Under the pieces are notes generated by a model. The model saw nothing but the letters and a program-made list of their open reading frames with translations, was not told the DNA's origin and searched no databases. A program made the translations under genes and the position numbers. 64,000 nt of DNA. It comes from Bifidobacterium eulemuris. Its GTDB lineage: Bacteria; Actinomycetota; Actinomycetes; Actinomycetales; Bifidobacteriaceae. Shown piece after piece: positions 32,924 to 41,443 of this stretch; the first letter of the stretch is position 1, and the number at the start of each line of letters is the position of its first letter. The DNA lies in the NCBI RefSeq assembly GCF_014898155.1, contig NZ_CP062938.1, positions 1,984,001-2,048,000 of the forward strand, written 5' to 3'.

Positions 32924-34693
32924 TCAGAGGCGTGCGCCCCAGAGGGCGCGATTGCCGCCGATGGCGGTGAAGGTGAGCGTGGGGCGGCCGTCGGTTTCGC
33001 GGGGGAGCACGGCGAACACGCCCGTGTAGGTCACGTCGTCCACGGTGATCGCCATTTCCGCGCGGCAGCAGGACGGTCTCCACATGGATTCGCGCAACGG
33101 TCGGGGCGCGGCGGACGTGGCGGATGCGATGTCCGTGGTGGCGTTGCTCTGCGGATTGCAGACGTCGGGATGGGCGGTCGTGCTGGGATTGGGGCCTGCA
33201 GTTTCGCTGGGAGTGGGGCTCGCGGTCTCGCTGGGAGTGGGGACTGCGACTGCGCCGGATACGCCGAGTAGTCGCCATGAGCCGCAGGTGGCCGGTCCGT
33301 CCGTCCCGCGCGGCATGTTCGCGGCGGACGTGTCGTAGAACGACACGACATCGCCTTCGGTCACGCGGCCGTCCTCGTGCAGGGTGATGGTGCGTGGTGC
33401 GTTGACTCCCTCCCACGAGCCGTCCTCGCGCCGTTTGCCGTTGAAAAACGTATGCGGATCATGCATCACGATCTCGTACTCGCCGGTCAGCTGTTCCTGG
33501 GCTGTCGGCGCAGTGGCCGGAACACCCTGATATTCGTAAGAGGCTGCGGCCAGCCATCCGTCGGGTGTGGGCAGTAGCTCGCGGATATGCGTCTCGTAAT
33601 CCTCCTCGGCACGGGCGATGAAGCGCGTGTGGTAGACAAGGAACAGTCTGCCGTCCGAGCTGCGGCGCAAGGCGGAATTATGCCCCTGCGAGACTTCGAC
33701 CTCCTCATCACGCGTGGGGCCGCCGCTCCATTTGACCGACGAAGTGAGGCGGATTCCGGTGCCTCTGGTGTGGTTGTCGGGGATTTCGCCGGAGGAGATC
33801 GCGGGATTGCCGTTCTGGTCGAAATACGGTCCGACGAGGTTTTTCGAGCGGAACAGACGGATCTGATATCCGCCTTCGCGGCCGAGCCAGCCGTACGACA
33901 TAAATAGATACCACCATCCGTTCTCACGTACGAAATACGAGCCCTCGCCGGAATTCCAGTATCCGCCGGCCACTTTCACGCCGTAGTACGGGTCTGCGGC
34001 GTTCTTGACGAGCGGGTAGCGCGTCGTGTAGTCGCGCAGGCCAGTGGCAGGGTCGAGTCTGAACATCCAGATGCCGCCGAACCACGAGCCGACACTCATC
34101 CAGATCTCGCCGTGCTCGCACTGGATCGGCGTCGCGTCGATCGCGTTGATATGCGTGTCCTTGAGTGACTGATAGCGTGCCAGATTGCCATACGCCTCGT
34201 CTCCCAACACGCGTGGCACGTCGGTGAGCCGCACATTGTCGGGAGTGAAGCCGGAGTAGACGACCGGTCCTACGTAGGTCCAGTCGCCATCCAGATGATC
34301 GGCGGTGAGCAGCACGATGACGGAACGGAAATTCGCGCCGTTCACCGACAGGTACATGCACCAGCGGCGCATAGTTTCGTTCCAGATCACGTCCGGTGCC
34401 CACGTGTTGCCTTCGAGTTCGGGATTTTCGGGCTGGCTGGGCCAGTTGTGCCAGATTTCGTCAAGCAGGGCGTGCGGATCGCGACTCAAATTGTTGTCGA
34501 ACCGTTCCCAGTGCACGAGGTCGCGGCTTTTCGCGAAGCGGCGGTGCGTGCCGAAGATGTAGTAGACGCCGTTCTCTTCGGCGATGGCGGGATCGTGGAT
34601 GGCGACACGGCCGTCTGCCAGCGGGTATTCGGCTGGAGGCTTGTTGGTTTCGGCGACGGTCTTGACGGCGGTCTCGCTGGTGTGCTCTGGCAT
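32924..34693 (-). CDS. GH43 arabinanase-like enzyme without signal peptide
   Basis: A 589-residue GH43 enzyme, close in layout to endo-1,5-alpha-L-arabinanases of the ABN2 type. The propeller holds the catalytic-base Asp in VAIHDPAI, NTWAPDVIWNE, the pKa-tuning Asp in NAIDATP and the catalytic-acid Glu in NSGEGSYFV. A C-terminal beta domain (QLTGEYEIVMHDPHTFF … LTFTAIGGNRALWGARL) follows, interrupted by a Pro/Thr/Ser linker (PTPSETASPTPSETAG) coded by a 24-bp tandem repeat (about 33197–33250). The N-terminus MPEHTSETAVK is hydrophilic, so the enzyme should be cytoplasmic, unlike its lipid-anchored paralogue just upstream. AAGGAA precedes ATG 34693. It probably trims imported arabino-oligosaccharides. 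Confidence 0.9.
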   Translation of the reverse strand: MPEHTSETAVKTVAETNKPPAEYPLADGRVAIHDPAIAEENGVYYIFGTHRRFAKSRDLVHWERFDNNLSRDPHALLDEIWHNWPSQPENPELEGNTWAPDVIWNETMRRWCMYLSVNGANFRSVIVLLTADHLDGDWTYVGPVVYSGFTPDNVRLTDVPRVLGDEAYGNLARYQSLKDTHINAIDATPIQCEHGEIWMSVGSWFGGIWMFRLDPATGLRDYTTRYPLVKNAADPYYGVKVAGGYWNSGEGSYFVRENGWWYLFMSYGWLGREGGYQIRLFRSKNLVGPYFDQNGNPAISSGEIPDNHTRGTGIRLTSSVKWSGGPTRDEEVEVSQGHNSALRRSSDGRLFLVYHTRFIARAEEDYETHIRELLPTPDGWLAAASYEYQGVPATAPTAQEQLTGEYEIVMHDPHTFFNGKRREDGSWEGVNAPRTITLHEDGRVTEGDVVSFYDTSAANMPRGTDGPATCGSWRLLGVSGAVAVPTPSETASPTPSETAGPNPSTTAHPDVCNPQSNATTDIASATSAAPRPLRESMWRPSCCRAEMAITVDDVTYTGVFAVLPRETDGRPTLTFTAIGGNRALWGARL

Positions 34694-34730
34694 GGGATGG
34701 TTCCTTGGAAGTGCTTGGACATCGGCCCGT

Positions 34731-34764
34731 GGTCCCTTCTGACGTCCGACCGTCAGAAGGGACC
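34731..34764 (-). promoter_or_regulatory. Intercistronic hairpin between the two arabinanase genes
   Basis: Perfect 14-bp arms GGTCCCTTCTGACG (34731–34744) and its complement (34751–34764) with a 6-nt loop. No T run follows on the minus strand. It could partly stop transcription or protect the upstream mRNA, which would set the ratio of extracellular to intracellular enzyme. Confidence 0.7.
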
Positions 34765-34833
34765 GTAAGACGGGGGCGAATGTGCGGCCAGGCTGGGTCG
34801 GCGTGCGGGCTGGTCCAACCTGGCCGTGGTTGG

Positions 34834-36417
34834 TTAGAGCTGGGAGGCCCAGATGGTGATGTTGTCGCCGAGAGCGGTGAAGGTCATGACCTCCTTGCCG
34901 TCCACATCGCGCGGCAGCTTGGCGAAGTCGCCGGTGTAGACCACGTCGCCGAGGGTGAGGGTCACCTGGTTTGAGCCGTCCGTGGCCTCCCACGTGCCGG
35001 TCTGATCGCCCGAGACGGTGCCGTCGGCGTTCAGCGTGATGTTTATGGGCTTGTTGACGCCGCGGTAGTCGGTGCTGTCCTTGTCGGTCACCTTCTTCGG
35101 TCCTTTGAACGAGGTGTTCTGCTCGTTGGTCACCAGCTCGTAGTCGCCGGCGAGATCGGCGGCGTCGTAGCCCGCCTCGTCGGCCTTGGTTCCGGTGTAC
35201 TCGTATGGGGCGGCGACCAGCCAGCCGTCGGAGGTGCTCATCAGCTGGCGCACGCGCACCTCATGCTCTTCGCCTCGGCCGGAGAAGCGGGTGTGATAGA
35301 CGAGCCATGCGGTGCCGTCGTCGTCCACAAGAACGGAGTTGTGTCCCTGGGCCACTTCGATGTTGGCGTTGTCGTTGCCGCTCCACTGGATCGAGCTCAT
35401 CAGGCGGATGCCGATTTCGCTCTGCCAATTATTGCCCACGGCGCGGGTGGAGACGGCGGTGTTGCCTGACTCGTCGACGTATGGTCCGGTGATCTTGTCG
35501 GAGCGGAATATACGGATCTGATAGCCGCCGGTCTGCTGCAGGTTGCCGTAGGAGGCGAACAGATACCAGTAGTCGCCGATTTTGATGAGGTAGGAGCCCT
35601 CGCCGGAGTTGCCGAAGCCACCGGCGAGTTTGACGCCATAGTAGGCGTCGGACTGGTTCTCGACGGTTTCGTAGGTGGTGGTGTAGTCGCGCAGACCGGT
35701 GGCAGGGTCGAGCTTGAACATCCACATGCCGCCGAACCACGATCCGAACGTCATCCACATGTCGCCGTTCTCGTCGGTTTTCACGCAGGGGTCGATGGCG
35801 TTGATGCCGGTGTCGGTCTGCGAGGCGTAACGTGTGAGGTCCGCGCCTTCGCCCAGCACCTGCCACACGTCAGTTTTGGCGGCATTGACCTTTTCGAAGC
35901 CGGAGTAGACGACCGGTCCCACGTAGGTCCAGTCACCCTCGATGTCGTCGGCGGTGAGCAGCACGATCACCGAACGGTAGTTGTCTCCATTCACCGACAT
36001 GTACATGCACCATTTGCCCATGGTTTCGTTCCACACGACGTCGGGTGCCCACATGTTACCGGTGATGTCGGGATTGGTGGACTGCTTGGCCCATTCAGTC
36101 CAGATGTCGCCAAGGATCGATTCGTAGTCGGTGCTGAGGTTGTTCTCGAACGCGGTCCAGTTGACCATATCGTCGGATTTGAGCCAGGCACGGTGCGATC
36201 CGAAGATGTAGTACGTGCCGTCCGCCTTGACGATGGACGGATCGTGCGACTCTCCACGTTTGATGGATTCCGTTTCGCTGGACGATTCGCCGGCGGCTTC
36301 ACCGGTGGTTGAAGATGCGGTCGAGCAGCCGGCGATCGTGCCGACGAGCAGGATCGCGGTGAGAATGCCTGCTGCGGCGCGCCGCGCGCGGGCGATCAGT
36401 GTAGTAGTGAAAGTCAT
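34834..36417 (-). CDS. Lipid-anchored extracellular GH43 arabinanase
   Basis: A 527-residue GH43 lipoprotein. The signal peptide (LIARARRAAAGILTAILLVGTIAGC) ends at a lipobox with Cys, followed by a Ser/Thr/Glu linker. The catalytic Asp lies in GESHDPSIV, WAPDVVWNETMGKWCMYMS is conserved, the modulating Asp lies in INAIDPCV and the acid Glu in NSGEGSYLI. The ABN2-type C-terminal domain ends LGDNITIWASQL. It shares its overall plan with the neighbouring 32924 gene. Likely an endo-arabinanase releasing arabino-oligosaccharides at the cell surface for the nearby CUT1 importer. ATG 36417 is chosen for the signal peptide and the upstream AGAAGGGG. The promoter region is shared with the divergent GH43 gene and holds two operator words. 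Confidence 0.92.
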   Translation of the reverse strand: MTFTTTLIARARRAAAGILTAILLVGTIAGCSTASSTTGEAAGESSSETESIKRGESHDPSIVKADGTYYIFGSHRAWLKSDDMVNWTAFENNLSTDYESILGDIWTEWAKQSTNPDITGNMWAPDVVWNETMGKWCMYMSVNGDNYRSVIVLLTADDIEGDWTYVGPVVYSGFEKVNAAKTDVWQVLGEGADLTRYASQTDTGINAIDPCVKTDENGDMWMTFGSWFGGMWMFKLDPATGLRDYTTTYETVENQSDAYYGVKLAGGFGNSGEGSYLIKIGDYWYLFASYGNLQQTGGYQIRIFRSDKITGPYVDESGNTAVSTRAVGNNWQSEIGIRLMSSIQWSGNDNANIEVAQGHNSVLVDDDGTAWLVYHTRFSGRGEEHEVRVRQLMSTSDGWLVAAPYEYTGTKADEAGYDAADLAGDYELVTNEQNTSFKGPKKVTDKDSTDYRGVNKPINITLNADGTVSGDQTGTWEATDGSNQVTLTLGDVVYTGDFAKLPRDVDGKEVMTFTALGDNITIWASQL

Positions 36418-36469
36418 GGAAGTATGCCCCTTCTTGTTTCTCCGCTGTGAGACGGGATCGTGCCCGCGG

Positions 36470-36515
36470 TTTGTACAACGATGTAATACACGGTATAGTG
36501 TACATCGTTGTAAAG
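36470..36515. promoter_or_regulatory. Divergent promoter with paired LacI-type operators (O1)
   Basis: Two words face each other: TTGTACAACGATGTAA (36471–36486) and TGTACATCGTTGTAAAG (36499–36515). For the plus-strand GH43 gene, TTGTAC (36471) and TATAGT (36494–36499) are separated by 17 bp, so both operators overlap the core promoter. The core word CAACGATG/CATCGTTG recurs at 40113–40143 and 41241–41280. The minus-strand arabinanase gene starts 53 bp to the left, so one regulator could govern both. Confidence 0.75.
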
Positions 36516-36542
36516 AAATGTCCACTCCGGAAGGATGTCGCA

Positions 36543-38699
36543 ATGTTGGGCACCACCTCTCTGCTGTGCTATACCCGCAAGCCCACCAGGCGCGAAGAGG
36601 CGAATAACGCCGATATCGCGCTGAGTATGCATCTCGCGCTGCGCTCACACGTCAGCGGCGACTGGATGCCGTTGAACGAGAACTACGGCATCTTCTTCGC
36701 GGCCGGAGTGCCGAGCGCCGCCTGTTCGCATGCCGACGGGGCTCCTGCGGGAGACGCGCGCGCCGCCTGCGTGGCGGCCGCCCGCCTCGGCGTGGATCCC
36801 TACGACGACGGCCGTGAGGCAAGCCCCGCCGTCGCCTACGGCGCGGTGATGCCGGAAGTCGACATCGTGCTCAAAAGCCTGCGGGACCCCTATTTGTTCC
36901 GTCTGGCCGACGGCGGTTTCGGCATCGTGGCAACGCGCACCGCGCGCGGCGGTGATCCGGACGGGTCGGAACGCTCGTCCTTTCTGCTGGCCATCAGCCG
37001 TGATCTGACCGATTTCGAACAGCTCGGCCAGGTGGTGCTCGACACCGACGCCGGCGTGAACAAGCCACGTGTGGAATTCGACCAAAACGCCGGAGAATAC
37101 CGTATCCGTTGGCGCTCGGATGACGGCGTCGCGCGCCTCGCGATGGTGGACGATATCACCGCGGCCGCCGGACACACGCTTGCCGTGGCCGATGATACGG
37201 AATCGCCGGATGCTGAGACTGTCGGCCTCGGTCCGGTCGATGCGTGCACGGACGACCTCGACGCCTACGGCATCGCCGACGTGGTGCCCGGCAACAGCAT
37301 CGCCATCACGCAGCAGGAGGCGCATGCGCTGATCGCGCGCTTCGGCCGTGTCTATAACACCGGCGCATCCGTGCGCCCATATACGATGCAATCCTCGTTG
37401 CGTGGCGATGAGGCCCGCGACGCGGTGGCGGGCCTGCGCAACGTGCGCGCGGAACTCGCATACTCGGACGGTTCGACGGCCATGCGGGCGGTGGATTGGG
37501 ATGCCGACGAAATCGGACGGTTGGCCGACGACCTCGCCGACGGACGACTGGTCGCGGGGGAGCGTCGCGCCATCCACGGACGCGTCCGCCAAACCATCTA
37601 CCCCGTTCCGTTCGCCGTGGAGCGCGCCGATCCGTCGGTGTTCGCCTGGAACTGGAACGGCGAGCCGCTGTTCCTGTTCATCGCCACCGAGGACGAGGAC
37701 GGCAACTGCATCGACCCGCGCGGCGGACACACCCATATGCCGTTGCGTGTCGCATCCTCCATCGCCGAGCTCTCCGACGCGGCCGGCGGGCGCGAGCGCG
37801 AGGTCGACCTGCTCGTGCGCGGCGACCTCAACTCCGAAGGCCGGGCGATGACCGGCTGCTTCTGGGCGCCGGAACTGCATGTGATCGACGGACGCCTGTC
37901 CATCCTGTTCATGCCCTGCTTCGACGGGCCGGACGCCAACCCCGACGGCTCGGCCAACGACCGCGCCGGCAAGCCGGATATGTGGACCGGCAGCTGCCAT
38001 ATCATGCAGCTCAAACAGGATGCCGACGGACGTGACCTCGACCCGCGCGAGCCGGGCAATTGGACGGTTCCCGAACCGATTCTGGGGGCTGCGGGTGAGA
38101 CGCTCAACCCTGTGCAGCGCATATCGCTCGACATGACCGTGATCGCCGATTCCGGTCGTTGGTACTACGCATGGCAGCAGGTGGGCAGCGTGTGGATCGC
38201 GAGTTTCGACCCCAAGCGGCCGAACCGCCTGACCTCCACGCCGCGGCAGATCATCGTGCCGGAATACGCATGGGATAACGCGATCGCCGAAGGGCCGAAC
38301 GCGGTGGTGCATGACGGGCGCATCTTCCTGATCTATTCGGGATCGTTGGTCGGCATCGACTACACCACCGGTTTGGTGACCGCTCCGGCAGGGGAGAACG
38401 CCGACCTGCTCGACCCCGCGACTTGGACCAAACTCGCCTATCCGTTGCAGAAATCCGGTGTGTACAACGGTGAATGGCAGCTTGGCACCGGACATGGCAT
38501 GTGGTCCCACGACGAGGACGGCAATCTCATCTATGTGTTCCACAACGCCGAGTGCGAGGAGGGGCGGTATGGCGGCCGCGACGCGCAGGTCCGCCGCGTG
38601 CACTGGTCCGCGGAGGGCATGCCGATCCTGGATATGCAGTCCGCCGAGGAGCTGCATCCGGACTATGCTTGTATAACGATGAATATCACCCTGTTGTGA
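36543..38699 (+). CDS. Two-domain GH43-like enzyme, probable arabinofuranosidase/arabinosidase
   Basis: A 718-residue protein without signal peptide. The N-terminal half (MLGTTSLLCYTRKP … ALRSH, WMPLNENYGIFFAA, RDPYLFRLADGGFGIVATR) looks like a degenerate propeller of the kind seen in long GH43 proteins. The C-terminal half is a full GH43 propeller: ADPSVFAWNWNGEPLFLFI (base Asp), GCFWAPELHVIDGRLSILFM, SLDMTVIADSGRWYYAWQ (modulator Asp), AIAEGPNAVVHDGRIFLIYSGS (acid Glu) and LGTGHGMWSHDEDG. It is transcribed divergently from the lipid-anchored arabinanase and followed after 30 bp by the LacI gene. GGAAGGA precedes the ATG. Substrate class inferred from the locus; the subfamily is not certain. 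Confidence 0.85.
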   Translation: MLGTTSLLCYTRKPTRREEANNADIALSMHLALRSHVSGDWMPLNENYGIFFAAGVPSAACSHADGAPAGDARAACVAAARLGVDPYDDGREASPAVAYGAVMPEVDIVLKSLRDPYLFRLADGGFGIVATRTARGGDPDGSERSSFLLAISRDLTDFEQLGQVVLDTDAGVNKPRVEFDQNAGEYRIRWRSDDGVARLAMVDDITAAAGHTLAVADDTESPDAETVGLGPVDACTDDLDAYGIADVVPGNSIAITQQEAHALIARFGRVYNTGASVRPYTMQSSLRGDEARDAVAGLRNVRAELAYSDGSTAMRAVDWDADEIGRLADDLADGRLVAGERRAIHGRVRQTIYPVPFAVERADPSVFAWNWNGEPLFLFIATEDEDGNCIDPRGGHTHMPLRVASSIAELSDAAGGREREVDLLVRGDLNSEGRAMTGCFWAPELHVIDGRLSILFMPCFDGPDANPDGSANDRAGKPDMWTGSCHIMQLKQDADGRDLDPREPGNWTVPEPILGAAGETLNPVQRISLDMTVIADSGRWYYAWQQVGSVWIASFDPKRPNRLTSTPRQIIVPEYAWDNAIAEGPNAVVHDGRIFLIYSGSLVGIDYTTGLVTAPAGENADLLDPATWTKLAYPLQKSGVYNGEWQLGTGHGMWSHDEDGNLIYVFHNAECEEGRYGGRDAQVRRVHWSAEGMPILDMQSAEELHPDYACITMNITLL

Positions 38700-38729
38700 G
38701 TGAAGAGACGTTAAAGGAGACGAATACGT

Positions 38730-39809
38730 ATGCCGAGGAAGAAAAGTTCCGGCGAGCAGCGCGTCGTGACGATGCGTGAGGTGGCCAAGGCCGCCGGCGT
38801 ATCCATCAAAACCGTGTCCAATGTGGTGAACGACTACGAATTCGTCTCCGCCTCCACACGCGATAAGGTCAATCAGGCCATCGCCGAGCTGGGATACACC
38901 GTGAACGTCTCCGCACGTAATCTGCGCACCGGCCAGACCGGGGTGATCGCTCTGGCGATTCCCGATCTGACCATGCCGTATTTCTCACAGCTCAGCTCGC
39001 TGGTGATCGAGGAGGCGAAGAAGCTGGGCATGCGCGTGATCGTGGAGCCGACGCTGTACTCGCGCGACGGCGAGATCAACGCGCTGCACGGCTCGCAGCA
39101 GACCATGATGGACGGTCTGATCTTCAGCCCCTTGGAGTTGGGGCAGGAGGACATCGACCAGCTGAACGTGGACTACCCACTGGTGCTGCTCGGTGAACGC
39201 ATCTTCACCGACACGGTGGACCATATCGCCACGGAGAACGTGGAGGGCGCGAAACGCGCCACGACGTATCTGCTGCAGACCGGATGCCGGCATATCGCCG
39301 TGGTCGGCGTGCACCCCGGCGAGAAGGTCGGATCCGCCGCATTGCGTTTCCAAGGATATAAGGAGGCTCTTGACGAGGCCGGCGTCGAATTCGACGAACG
39401 TCTGGTGGTTCCGTCGGTGATGTGGCACAGAAGCGACGGCGTGAGCGCGATGAACGCCCTATTGGACAGCGGGGTCCGCCCCGACGGCGTGGTGGCGTTG
39501 AACGACATGCTGGCCTCCGGCGTGATGCAGTCGATCCAGATGCATGATCTGAAGATTCCCGACGATATTTCGGTGATCGGCTTCGACAACTCCGACGATT
39601 CCCAATACCTCACCCCCGCTCTGACCTCGATCTCCCCCGGTTTGGAGGCGGTGGCGAGACTGTCGGTGAAGGTGCTCAAGGACCGCATCGACGGCGTCGC
39701 ACCGTTCGGTGGAGCGTCCGGAGACGCTCCGGTGTTCCGCAAGGTCACGTCAAGTCTGGTGGTGCGACAGTCCACCCGGCCGCTGCCGGACGGGGCGGTG
39801 CAGTACTGA
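38730..39809 (+). CDS. LacI-family transcriptional regulator of the arabinan locus
   Basis: A 359-residue LacI regulator. The N-terminal helix-turn-helix reads TMREVAKAAGVSIKTVSNVVNDYEFVSASTRDKVNQAIAELGY, followed by the hinge NVSARNLRTGQTGVIAL. The periplasmic-binding-like effector domain follows (IPDLTMPYFSQLSSLVIEEAKKLGM, GVVALNDMLASGVMQ, DISVIGFDNSDDSQYLTPALTSI). AAAGGAG gives a strong ribosome site. The three promoters of the locus carry paired palindromes of the form expected for a LacI dimer, so this protein is the likely repressor. The inducer is probably arabinose or an arabino-oligosaccharide. A partial operator word (TATAACGATG, 38672–38681) lies at the end of the preceding gene. 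It ends at a strong terminator. Confidence 0.93.
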   Translation: MPRKKSSGEQRVVTMREVAKAAGVSIKTVSNVVNDYEFVSASTRDKVNQAIAELGYTVNVSARNLRTGQTGVIALAIPDLTMPYFSQLSSLVIEEAKKLGMRVIVEPTLYSRDGEINALHGSQQTMMDGLIFSPLELGQEDIDQLNVDYPLVLLGERIFTDTVDHIATENVEGAKRATTYLLQTGCRHIAVVGVHPGEKVGSAALRFQGYKEALDEAGVEFDERLVVPSVMWHRSDGVSAMNALLDSGVRPDGVVALNDMLASGVMQSIQMHDLKIPDDISVIGFDNSDDSQYLTPALTSISPGLEAVARLSVKVLKDRIDGVAPFGGASGDAPVFRKVTSSLVVRQSTRPLPDGAVQY

Positions 39810-39833
39810 CGGTGCCACCGGCGGTGGTCGTTG

Positions 39834-39869
39834 CGTTGGCGTCGGTCTTGGACCGACGCCAACGGCGTT
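39834..39869 (+). terminator. Rho-independent terminator after the LacI gene
   Basis: Perfect 14-bp stem CGTTGGCGTCGGTC / GACCGACGCCAACG around TTG, then GCGTTTTT. It ends the GH43–lacI transcript 25 bp after the stop codon. Confidence 0.9.
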
Positions 39870-39888
39870 TTTACTCGGGAATGGGGAT

Positions 39889-40065
39889 TTCCGTAATTTG
39901 CGTCACTGAGATGAAGTCAGTGATGGTTTTTACGCGTGGAACGGGGAAACTTCCGTAATTTGCGCCGCTGACGCCGGCTCAGTGATGGTTTTTACGCGGG
40001 CGTCATTTTCGGTCGTTGCCACGACGGTGTTGTGGCGTCGTGGGGCATTGTGGCGTCGTGGGGCG
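39889..40065 (+). repeat. Tandem repeats with repeated hairpin–T-run units behind the LacI gene
   Basis: TTCCGTAATTTGCG recurs at 39889 and 39951 (62-bp step). Each copy is followed by a small hairpin (TCACTGA/TCAGTGA in the first; CTGA/TCAG in the second) and by GATGGTTTTTACGCG. The main terminator's own T tail (TTTTTAC…CGGGAATGGGGA) resembles the same unit, so this looks like a duplicated terminator. At 40030–40065 an 18-bp unit TTGTGGCGTCGTGGGGCA is present twice in tandem. No gene is seen in the 39810–40176 gap. Confidence 0.75.
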
Positions 40066-40106
40066 TTATAGCGTTATGGCGATGTGATGGAAAACAACGC
40101 GCCGAT

Positions 40107-40148
40107 TTGTTCCAACGTTGTAAACCTGATATATTCAACGTTGTAAAC
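40107..40148 (+). promoter_or_regulatory. Promoter with paired LacI-type operators (O2) for the second GH43 unit
   Basis: TTGTTC (40107–40112) and TATATT (40130–40135) with a 17-bp spacer. CAACGTTG palindromes lie at 40113–40120 and 40136–40143, each followed by TAAAC. The first sits behind the −35, the second on the start-site side of the −10. The same layout occurs at O1 and O3. Confidence 0.78.
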
Positions 40149-40176
40149 ACTGAAACGCTAAGGATTGAGGGAGAAC

Positions 40177-41217
40177 ATGGCTGTTTACAACAATCCGGTA
40201 GTGCTGCAGCGCGCTGATCCCTGGGTGCTCAAGGTGGATGGGGAATACTACTTCACCGGTTCCGACCCCGAGTACAACTGCATCGCGATCCGTCACGCCT
40301 CCACGATCAACGATCTGCAATCGGCGCCGGAAACCGTGGTGTGGCGCAAGCATGAGACCGGTCCGATGAGCAAGTACATCTGGGCGCCCGAGCTCCATCG
40401 TGTGAACGGCGCGTGGTACATCTACTTCGCGGCCGCCGAACGCGAGTTCGAGCCCAACGGCATGCCGACGCACCGCATGTACGTGCTGGAGAACACCGAC
40501 GCCGATCCCACCACCGACAACTGGGTGGAGAAGGGGCGGATCGTCACCCCGATGGATTCGTTCTCGTTGGACGCCACCACCGAGGTGATCGACGGCGTGC
40601 AGTACCTCGTCTGGGCGCAGAAGGACTACGACATCCCTGGCAACTCCAACCTGTACATCGCCAAAATGGCCAATCCGTGGACGCTGGAAAGCGAGCCGGT
40701 GATGCTCACCAAGCCCGAATACGACTGGGAGTGCATCGACTTCCTCGTCAACGAAGGCCCGGCCTTCCTGTTCCATGGCGACAAGATCTACATCACCTAC
40801 TCGGCCTCCGGCACCGGCGTGCCGTACGCCGTGGGTCTGCTTACCGCCGACCGCGACGCCGATCTGCTTGACCCGGCCAGCTGGACCAAAAGCCCGGTCC
40901 CCGTGTTCAAGACCTGCGCCGAGAACGGCCAGTACGGCCCCGGGCACAACTCCTTCGTCAAGGCGGAGGACGGCGAAACCGATCTGATGATCTACCACTG
41001 CCGCAACTACACCGACATCAAGGGTGATCCGCTGTTCGATCCGAACCGCCATGCCCGCGTCGGCGTGGTCAACTGGACCGAATCCGGCCCCGACTTCGGC
41101 GTTCCCGAGCCGGATGTGGTGTGGAGTCCCGCCACCACCGATGTGCTGCCCGCGGACGGCGGCCCTCAGGCGGGTACGCCGGCCGAAACCCTTCCGGAGT
41201 TGGCGAAACAAGCGTGA
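40177..41217 (+). CDS. GH43 exo-acting alpha-L-arabinofuranosidase (GH43_26-like), cytoplasmic
   Basis: A 346-residue single-domain GH43 enzyme without signal peptide. The base Asp lies in LQRADPWVLKVDGEYYFTGS, then KYIWAPELHRVNGAWYIYFAA; the modulator Asp lies in SFSLDATTEVIDG and the acid Glu in FLVNEGPAFLFHGDKIYITYSAS; GPGHNSFVKAEDG is the His-containing closing strand. This pattern fits exo-1,5-alpha-L-arabinofuranosidases that take arabinose from the ends of oligosaccharides. The next transcription unit is the CUT1 importer, so the pair handles uptake and final cleavage. AGGGAG precedes the ATG at 40177, and operator pair O2 covers its promoter. Confidence 0.9.
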   Translation: MAVYNNPVVLQRADPWVLKVDGEYYFTGSDPEYNCIAIRHASTINDLQSAPETVVWRKHETGPMSKYIWAPELHRVNGAWYIYFAAAEREFEPNGMPTHRMYVLENTDADPTTDNWVEKGRIVTPMDSFSLDATTEVIDGVQYLVWAQKDYDIPGNSNLYIAKMANPWTLESEPVMLTKPEYDWECIDFLVNEGPAFLFHGDKIYITYSASGTGVPYAVGLLTADRDADLLDPASWTKSPVPVFKTCAENGQYGPGHNSFVKAEDGETDLMIYHCRNYTDIKGDPLFDPNRHARVGVVNWTESGPDFGVPEPDVVWSPATTDVLPADGGPQAGTPAETLPELAKQA

Positions 41218-41235
41218 GACACGGCGTGTCCCCAT

Positions 41236-41284
41236 TTGTGCAACGATGGAAAAATCGCTATAATAAAAATTACAACGTTGCAAA
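41236..41284 (+). promoter_or_regulatory. Promoter with paired LacI-type operators (O3) for the CUT1 importer
   Basis: TTGTGC (41236–41241) and a perfect TATAAT (41259–41264) with a 17-bp spacer. Operator words are CAACGATG (41241–41248) and CAACGTTG (41273–41280, within TTACAACGTTGCAAAC). The start codon is 160 bp after the second operator, so the mRNA has a long leader (about 41270–41443) in which I see no known riboswitch. Confidence 0.78.
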
Positions 41285-41443
41285 CGAGCAGTGAAGCTCC
41301 GCTGGAGAGTTGAGTACAACGAGGTTCCACAAGATCCTCCGCTACGCACCACCAACGCGAGAATCGCTTGAGGCGCAAGCCCTGGGCGGTTCGTCTGCAA
41401 CGGCCCGTCCGGGCGCCAACAGGAGACAAAAGGAGATACTCCA

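Noticed and set aside
36645..38657. 670-codon minus-strand frame opposite a GH43 gene
   Set aside because: The plus strand has the catalytic GH43 pattern and a good ribosome site; the minus frame has neither.
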